From the NCBI GenBank assembly GCA_933228895.1, contig OW121850.1, forward strand, positions 30,761,773 through 30,825,772: a stretch of 64,000 nucleotides of DNA, written 5' to 3'. A program made the position numbers and the translations under genes. The notes under the pieces were generated by a model. It did not search any database. It was not told the origin of the DNA and saw only the letters and a program-made list of their open reading frames with translations. Position 1 is the first letter of the stretch. Each line of letters opens with the position of its first letter. Positions 58,907-64,000 of this stretch are shown here, piece by piece. The DNA is from Platycnemis pennipes. Its lineage: Eukaryota; Arthropoda; Insecta; Odonata; Platycnemididae.

Positions 58907-59046
58907 CTGGCACGATGTGGGTTGGGGATGTGGAGCTTGAAAGAAAGAAAGAAAAAAAAAGGAATATTTTAAATATGCATATATACGAATAAATAATTCA
59001 AAACTAAGTGTATTTAATTCAAGAATAATGTAATTAATAATTACCT

Positions 59047-59352
59047 TTATTTTCCAATCATCTCCAACCTTTGTCCATCCCAGATCAGCTTAAACAGCTG
59101 ATCCACCGGGGCCATGTTGTAATTGTTGAGGTCGACATTTTCGCTGAAAATTGTGGTATATCTTTTCGGAAGAAATATCTTCCTCTCACCCAGGTGGTGT
59201 TGGATGGTACCCACCAGGGTCTCACCAAATTTTGTGTTAATTTTCTCCATCTTTCGAATTTTATATGCATGTCCCACCTCCAATTCCTCCTTTCGGAGGA
59301 ATGGAGGGCTGCTCGCGTTCACTGATTTCAATTTTTTGTACAGACTCTCCAT
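59047..59352 (-). CDS. Small conserved-looking Polinton protein, 101 aa, with 5' UTR intron
   Basis: Start MESLYKKLKSVN at 59352, immediately after a consensus acceptor (TTTTCAG|ATG). The protein has VGHAYKIRKMEKINTKFGET followed by HHLGERKIFLPKRY. This Tyr-x-Ile...KFG...FLP.R pattern recurs in small proteins near Polinton and adintovirus genes and suggests an OB-like, possibly single-stranded-DNA-binding, fold. I infer this and did not test it. An upstream intron of 84 bases (59353-59436, GTAAGT...TTTTCAG) and a TATTTAAA box (59481-59488) give it a complete eukaryotic promoter layout. Confidence 0.65.
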   Translation of the reverse strand: MESLYKKLKSVNASSPPFLRKEELEVGHAYKIRKMEKINTKFGETLVGTIQHHLGERKIFLPKRYTTIFSENVDLNNYNMAPVDQLFKLIWDGQRLEMIGK

Positions 59353-59436
59353 CTGAAAATGAAAATATCGTATCAATTCAAGAAAATAATGGGTCAATAC
59401 GGAAATATTGTCACCCACGTACATAATAGTACTTAC
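59353..59436 (-). other. 84-bp 5' UTR intron abutting the start codon
   Basis: Minus-strand GTAAGTACTATT...ATTTTCAG, with the ATG as the first exon bases after the AG. The exon 5' of it is only about 20-25 bases from the predicted start site and has no ATG. Confidence 0.6.
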
Positions 59437-59480
59437 TTCGTTAACTGCCGGCGAATGAATGACAGTTCACGACAACTGTC

Positions 59481-59488
59481 TTTAAATA
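59481..59488 (-). promoter_or_regulatory. TATA box of the 101-aa protein gene
   Basis: TATTTAAA on the minus strand, 25-30 bases upstream of a plausible initiator (TCATTC, about 59457-59462). Confidence 0.55.
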
Positions 59489-59546
59489 CCCTCAATTTTT
59501 TGCTGCACCCACACGATCACACGCGCGCGCACGCGCTCAACTGGAA

Positions 59547-59835
59547 AGCACGCAGGATGACATCATTCGCAAGTGCGCTGCTTATCGCTCAACGCACGCA
59601 GGATGACATCATTCGCAAGTGCGCTGCTTATCGCTCAACGCACGCAGGGTGACAGCATTTGCATGTGCACTGCTTATCGCTCAACGCACGCAGGATGACA
59701 TCATTCGCATGTGCACTGCTTATAGCTCAACGCACGCAGGATGACATCATTCGCATGTGCGATGCTTATAGCTCAACTGCGAAGCACGCAGGATGACAGC
59801 AATTGCATGTGCGCTGCTTATCGCTCAACATGTGG
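59547..59835 (-). repeat. 46-bp minisatellite, six copies
   Basis: Units starting near 59549, 59594, 59640, 59686, 59732 and 59784, each with GCACGCAGGATGACATCATT, a C/T-variable middle and a TTATCGCTCAA end. The period is 46 bases except the fifth (52). Upstream of the TATA box of the 101-aa gene, so it could be an enhancer or an origin-like element. Confidence 0.8.
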
Positions 59836-60138
59836 AGCGCGTGTGCGCGCGATAAGTCGGGGCGTGCAACACGTGTGCGAAAAGACGTCAGTGAAGCGAA
59901 GCGAGTGCGCGTTTCTAGAGCGACTCGGTGATTTTTTTTTAACACATTACATATTTATTATTTTTTTGGAAAACTTTCCATACTGCCTCGCTTTCCATTA
60001 TTTCTTAATGGTTTGATTATTTGGTCTTTAACCCCGTGCGGGTTGATTTGGTTTTTCGAAAGGATTTTTTCGGCTGGTGTTTTTTTTCCGGTTATTTTCG
60101 GTTGATTTAATGTGGGTTTTTTTTTAATTCGATTCAAT

Positions 60139-60513
60139 CTATGCAATAGAGTGTGTGAAATCATCATCACCTCTGGTAATGCATGATTGACCAAACCCGA
60201 AAATCGTTGGCGCATCATACATCATCTCCTCGGCTACATTAAAACCGGTCACCTTCCACCGAATCGTCCAAGTTCGACCGCCACCAATTAATTCGTAATT
60301 TTCCCATTTTGTTTCCAACGTAATTAATGCATTCAGTGTGTCAGTCAACTGTTGGGTTGATAATGGCGGTTCATTTGGTGGGACACGTAAATTTAATGAC
60401 ACCGTGTATTCTGCGTCATCGTATTCGCTATCCACTTCTTCTTCCACGCTATCATCATCATCGTCATCCTTCCCGCACAAGACTTGCGACGACGACACGA
60501 CGACTTGCGACAT
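60139..60513 (-). CDS. Small acidic Polinton protein of unknown function, 124 aa
   Basis: Start at MSQVVVSSS (60513); the open frame extends 29 codons further but upstream residues look non-conserved. An acidic run of six Asp (KDDDDDDSVEEEVDSEYDD) is followed by a folded-looking part with EYTVSLNLRVPPNEPPLS and ETKWENYELIGGGRTWTIRW (alternating hydrophobics, likely beta strands). No family is recognised. Lies between the minisatellite and the next minus-strand gene. Confidence 0.5.
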   Translation of the reverse strand: MSQVVVSSSQVLCGKDDDDDDSVEEEVDSEYDDAEYTVSLNLRVPPNEPPLSTQQLTDTLNALITLETKWENYELIGGGRTWTIRWKVTGFNVAEEMMYDAPTIFGFGQSCITRGDDDFTHSIA

Positions 60514-60691
60514 TGCAAGAATGACTCGTGTCGCTGAATAATCAGCGGAATGCTTTCTGCTTGCTCGCGCGGGAAAGAGAGAGAGACAAGCAGACGCCAA
60601 TTGGTTAGAAAAAAAAGGCCTTGGAAAAGGCCATGCTTCGTTTATATTTCGGTTTTATTTCGATTTTATTTCGGTGTTTATTTCGTTTTTT

Positions 60692-61231
60692 TTAATTTTT
60701 GGTTTGTGTCTCTTTATTACATAAACTTTTTCTTTCTTTCGTTTCATTCGTGATCGATTTCTCGTATTCGTCACACAAGTACATGAACTTCTCTTTCTCG
60801 TAATCGGAATAAACACCGTTTTGAAAGAAATATTTCGGTTTATAATGACGTGGGTTAAAATCGTCGGATGTTTGAGTGAAGTTGTTCATCGTCTTGTAAA
60901 TCGTGAATTCTAAGGAGTCGATCATTCTCCAGAAAATCGTATTGGGAGGAAAACCGTAAAGAACACGGAGCTGCAGTGGATGAAATGGTGAATTCGTCGT
61001 CTTGAAAAAGAAATGATGGGTGGCTAATCGAAATATATAAAGGTAGTTAATTAGACACCTCGGTATTAACGTGTCCAAATCCCTATATATGTCTTTCGGT
61101 CGTCGACATAGCCACCCCCCATCACTCGTTCTCACCATCTCCTTCCTTGCTTTTAGCATCTTAAGATTTATGCATACCGCAGCCAATATCTTTAAGCTCA
61201 GTGGATGGTATCTCAACTCTTCCGTTTCCAT
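60692..61231 (-). CDS. Polinton accessory protein with BC-box/cullin-box-like pattern, 179 aa
   Basis: Starts METEELRYHPLSLKILAAVC. SLKILAAVCI fits an elongin-BC box (S/T-L-x-x-L-A/C-x-x-x-hydrophobic). It is followed about 35 residues later by LDTLIPRCLINYLYI, like the cullin box of SOCS boxes (LPxPLxxYL). The rest is rich in Phe/Tyr with YGFPPNTIFWRMIDSLEFTI and no known domain. If real, it would recruit a host cullin-RING ubiquitin ligase, as some viral accessory proteins do. The match is short, so this is a hypothesis. Confidence 0.55.
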   Translation of the reverse strand: METEELRYHPLSLKILAAVCINLKMLKARKEMVRTSDGGWLCRRPKDIYRDLDTLIPRCLINYLYIFRLATHHFFFKTTNSPFHPLQLRVLYGFPPNTIFWRMIDSLEFTIYKTMNNFTQTSDDFNPRHYKPKYFFQNGVYSDYEKEKFMYLCDEYEKSITNETKERKSLCNKETQTKN

Positions 61232-61382
61232 CGTGAGAATGAATGTTTCCGCGCGCGCGAGTTGGGTGGTGGTGGTTTCGAAATGAAAGAGGGGAAGGAT
61301 GTTGAGGGAGAGCGATAATTTTTTTCCGTGCTCCCCACCACCACCACCACCACCACCTCGTGTTCACTCACAAACCAGAAGC

Positions 61383-61727
61383 ATGAACAGAGCGAACGTG
61401 TTGTCGTTCGTTCGCGAGAGAGAAATTGCCGGTACGACGAAGAATCTTACGAAAATCATCGAAACATGGCTGAGAAAACGAATGATAGAATACTATACAG
61501 ACACCAAAGACTGTTGCTCTCTACACGAATTCGTCAAAGACGTTTATATCGAAGCTATAAGTGAATGCGAAAAACCTAGTAAATTAGAAAATTATTCATC
61601 TTTTTATCTCAACCCACAATTCAGTGATTATTTCGAGTCAATGGCCGGTGAGAAATGTAGAAACTTGATGGAAAAAAGAATGCAATTGTGTCGTGAAGGA
61701 AAGCCACCATACATTTTCGACACATGA
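61383..61727 (+). CDS. Tandem paralogue 1, unknown function, 114 aa
   Basis: Start MNRANVLSFVREREIAGTTK at 61383, preceded by a CCA/CCT low-complexity run. It has LTKIIETWLRKRM, a C/DCC motif, YLNPQFSDYF and GEKCRN near the C-terminus. It is a paralogue of 62062-62409 with roughly two-thirds identity by eye, and both share upstream and downstream flanks. Transcribed away from the minus-strand genes. Confidence 0.6.
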   Translation: MNRANVLSFVREREIAGTTKNLTKIIETWLRKRMIEYYTDTKDCCSLHEFVKDVYIEAISECEKPSKLENYSSFYLNPQFSDYFESMAGEKCRNLMEKRMQLCREGKPPYIFDT

Positions 61728-62061
61728 CGAAGCGAAATAATTACCACCATTCTTCCCGATATAATGATAAAACGATATAATAAACCGATGATATAAACCG
61801 ATGAAATAAACCGATATATAAATATGATACGATATATATATGACCTGCATTCAGGTCGCATATTCTGTCCACGCGAAGCGTAATCGCGAAGAGAGGTGAC
61901 CACGAGCGAGAATTTTATTTTTTTCAAAGCACGAGCGACTTATTTTTTTTTTCACTGCAGCTGCGCCGCCGAAAGAGTGAGGTGGTGGGGTGGGGGGAAG
62001 GATGATGAGGGAGAGCGATAATTTTTTTCCGGGCACCTCGTGTTCACTCACAACCAGAAGC
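61728..62061. other. Inter-paralogue spacer, duplicated with the gene
   Basis: Contains AACGATATAATAAACCGATG-type AT repeats and GACCTGCATTCAGGTCGCAT, a short palindrome that recurs after the second gene at about 62524. The duplicated unit is about 680 bp. Confidence 0.6.
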
Positions 62062-62409
62062 ATGAACAGAGCGAACGTGTTGTCGTTCGTTCGCGAGAGA
62101 GAAATTGCCGGTACGACGAAGAATCTTACGAAAATCAACGAAACGTGGCTGAGAAAACGAATGATAGAAATCGTTAAAGACACCGAAGACTGTTGTATTC
62201 AACACCAATTAGTCAAAGAAGTTTATATCGATATTATAAGTGTTTGCGAAAAACCAAGTGAATTAGCGAATTATTCTTCCTTATATCTGAACCCACAATT
62301 CAGTGGTCATTTTGAGACACTAGCCGGTGAGAAATGCAAACACTTAAAGAAACAAAAAATAATGCTATTGTGTCGTGAACGAATGCCACCACACATTTTC
62401 GACACATGA
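62062..62409 (+). CDS. Tandem paralogue 2, unknown function, 115 aa
   Basis: Start MNRANVLSFVREREIAGTTK at 62062, the same first 20 residues as paralogue 1, then divergence (LVKEVYIDIISVCEKPSELA, YLNPQFSGHFETLAGEKCKH). The divergence after a conserved start, and the conserved YLNPQFS and GEKC blocks, point to selection on the protein. Lies about 180 bp from the right terminal repeat. Confidence 0.6.
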   Translation: MNRANVLSFVREREIAGTTKNLTKINETWLRKRMIEIVKDTEDCCIQHQLVKEVYIDIISVCEKPSELANYSSLYLNPQFSGHFETLAGEKCKHLKKQKIMLLCRERMPPHIFDT

Positions 62410-62590
62410 CGAAACGAAATAATTACCACCATTCTTCCCGATATAATGATAAAACGATATAATAATAAACCGATGAAATAAACCGATGAAATAAACCGAT
62501 GAAATAAACCGATATATATATATGACCTGCATTCAGGTCGCATATTCTGTCCACGCGAAGCATAATCGCGAAGAGAGGTGACCGCGAGCG

Positions 62591-62936
62591 GAGAGAGAGA
62601 GAGATAACATCTGTGCAGCTTTTGCTGAGGCGCCGCTGGGCGGCGGCGGCGGCGGCGGCACTCACGTTCGCCGAGACGGAGAATTTTTTTTTCCCAGACT
62701 TTAATAATCATTATTATTATAATCACACATCGCGCGCACGCGCGAAGCGCGTGCGCGCCCCCACTCGATCGATATTGAGGCCCCCACTCGATCGATATTG
62801 AGGGGAGGGGTGGGGGGTAGGGGGAGGGGAGGGGAGGGGGCCCTTCAAACGCATTTCGTTCGTCTTTTGTTTTCATTTAACTAGCGATTACAGCGCCGCG
62901 TAGCGAATGCCGTAGCTTGAAGGTTTCTATTCTACT
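62591..62936 (-). repeat. Polinton right terminal inverted repeat
   Basis: 346 bp mirror of 47222-47592, including the duplicated TATCGATCGA units and the perfect 12-bp GC hairpin (62732-62758). It ends ...TTCTACT at 62936. Confidence 0.95.
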
Positions 62937-62942
62937 AAGTTG
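62937..62942. repeat. Polinton target site duplication, right (AAGTTG)
   Basis: Exact copy of 47216-47221. Confidence 0.9.
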
Positions 62943-63720
62943 TGAAAAAGCTTGATGCCATTGCATCAGTAAAGCGTTTGACTGAAACATACTACGTGGG
63001 ATCTTCAACAATATAGCACATTACGAAGCTGAAAGAGAGAAATCATCAAAATTTTACTGTTAAAGTGACACGAAGAAGTAGATAACAGAGAGGAAAACTA
63101 TGAAAGAAGATTTAAGTGCTGATTTAGATCGCGTGGTTTCGATTGTGTCGAAGTGATGGCCTTATTATTTCTGGCCAAATGCTAATGTAGCAGAATAGAC
63201 TATTTCTGAAACAGACGTGATCAATCCAAAAGACGTGATTCGGGAAATTTCACGTGCAGGCAATAGCATTTCACCGTCCGTTCTAAAAACACGCGTGGTT
63301 CAAATTGTGGACTGCTTTAAGGTTTGATATAGACAAAATAATTGGGGATTTAAAAAAGTTCATGTTTCTGAGGATAAAAATATGATGATGGAGTTTGCAA
63401 ACATCATCTATAACCCTGAATTAAAGGAAATGGAATTGATAAATTTAGACGAAAGTATAGTTAGCGGCCACGATATTCTCACCACACAACATATCATAGA
63501 TGATGAAATCATTGAAATGGTAATTAATAACAATAAATCCGAGTGGGGATGAAGATGATCAGCCTGAAATTCTTGAAGGAAGACTACTATTGATGATGGT
63601 CTTTAACAAGAATACAAGAATAATCCAGTCCGGTCGCCCGCGTCGACGTACGGCTGAATCAGCTGATAACAAATCGAGCGAGGTAGGAAATTATGTTACG
63701 CAAAGCACAGCATAAGAAAT
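62943..63720 (+). pseudogene. Pogo/Tigger transposase relic, right part
   Basis: Continues the helix-turn-helix broken at 47221: KKLDAIASVKRLTETYYVGS STI, then TKLKERNHQNF. Further on, remnants of the C-terminal region occur (NLDESI, DDEIIEMVINNNKSEWG at about 63495-63550). Stops and frameshifts are present. Order and strand agree with the left part, so the two halves were one transposase before the Polinton arrived. The pogo right terminus was not found before the window ends. Confidence 0.65.
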
Positions 63721-64000
63721 ATCAACTTTTATACCCTTTTCCAATAACAATATGAAACTTTTACATGTGCAGCTATATGCACAATGCTTAGATTCCGTTA
63801 TTTTCACTCATTGCGAAACTTCGATAATTTTAAATAATAACTTTGTGTAGGTATTAAGAAACCATTTATTTCTGATTAATACCATTAACTCTTTTTAAAA
63901 TAATGTTCAGTAAATGGCAAACGAATATATTTTGTTATAAATAATTAACTCCTTTCAATGAAACCATCCCGGATGTCAGAAATAGACCAGTTGACATGCA
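63721..64000. other. AT-rich DNA to the window end
   Basis: No gene or repeat recognised. The right end of the pogo relic should lie here or beyond. Confidence 0.4.

Larger units (their letters stand above)
58161..59046. other. Polinton intergenic region with PolB promoter and 23-bp repeats
   Basis: Contains the PolB TATA candidate (58276-58283) and three tandem 23-bp CTGGCTGGATGGCACGAGGT-type units (58838-58906). The low-complexity open frames here lack recognisable features and are not called as genes. Confidence 0.6.
47222..62936. mobile_element. Complete Polinton/Maverick (adintovirus-like) element, 15,715 bp
   Basis: Bounded by AGTAG...CTACT termini, about 350-bp inverted repeats and a perfect 6-bp duplication. 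Minus-strand genes run leftward from 58160: PolB, integrase, penton candidate, core protein, major capsid candidate, protease, a P/Q-rich protein and a 234-residue protein. Three more minus genes and two plus-strand genes fill the right arm. All core frames are open, so the insertion looks recent. Gene gaps are 86, -11, 29, 55, 27 and 65 bases. No packaging ATPase is visible. Known elements of this class combine transposon and virus features; whether this copy is active cannot be judged from sequence alone. Confidence 0.95.

Noticed and set aside
59547..59835. CRISPR-like array
   Set aside because: The units are contiguous tandem repeats without spacers, in a eukaryotic context.

Overview
This window looks like nuclear DNA of an arthropod, most likely an insect. 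It is AT-rich, with multi-exon genes that have GT/AG introns, tRNA-derived SINEs, mariner, hAT, pogo and TTAA-target DNA transposons, gypsy and LINE relics, Penelope-like elements (PLEs) and one complete Polinton/Maverick. I cannot name the species.

Layout. 1-6.8 kb: old repeats only (LINE end, hAT terminus, SINE, PLE endonuclease relic). 6.87-24.1 kb: eleven 3' coding exons of one plus-strand gene for a secreted EMI plus four-FAS1 protein (TGFBI/periostin/midline fasciclin type). The exon joins conserve reading frame across 2,266 nt, down to a five-codon last exon and an AATAAA signal. Its 5' exons are not identified. Its introns hold a mariner relic, a 949-bp TTAA element, a small hAT-like MITE, a foldback element and a perfect 90-bp-arm palindrome made from a PLE end. 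24.1-43.6 kb: intergenic or intronic DNA with two gypsy relics, two LINE RT relics, a LINE endonuclease fragment, a hAT transposase tail split by a LINE, SINEs, and a GC-rich promoter-like island with a CRE/E-box at 26.7 kb. 43.6-46.1 kb: a decayed PLE with 41-bp inverted ends. 46.2-64 kb: a three-deep nest in which a minus-strand retroelement fragment is interrupted by a pogo/Tigger relic, which is interrupted by a complete Polinton at 47222-62936.

The Polinton is the highlight. It is 15,715 bp long, begins AGTAG and ends CTACT, has about 350-bp near-identical terminal inverted repeats, and is flanked by the 6-bp duplication AAGTTG. It carries intact open frames for protein-primed-type DNA polymerase B, a DD35E integrase with chromodomain, single-jelly-roll penton candidate, basic core protein, major capsid candidate and adenain-type protease, plus seven accessory frames. 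No packaging ATPase (FtsK/HerA) frame is visible, which is unusual for an element with an otherwise full capsid module. The right arm holds the least familiar content: a gene with an intron abutting its start codon, a 46-bp minisatellite, a small acidic protein, a protein with a BC-box/cullin-box-like pattern, and two tandemly duplicated small genes on the opposite strand.

How the genes work together. In the Polinton, PolB would copy the element from its termini, the integrase would insert the copy with a 6-bp target duplication, and penton, core protein, capsid and protease would form and mature a particle. The host EMI/FAS1 gene is unrelated and would act in extracellular matrix adhesion.
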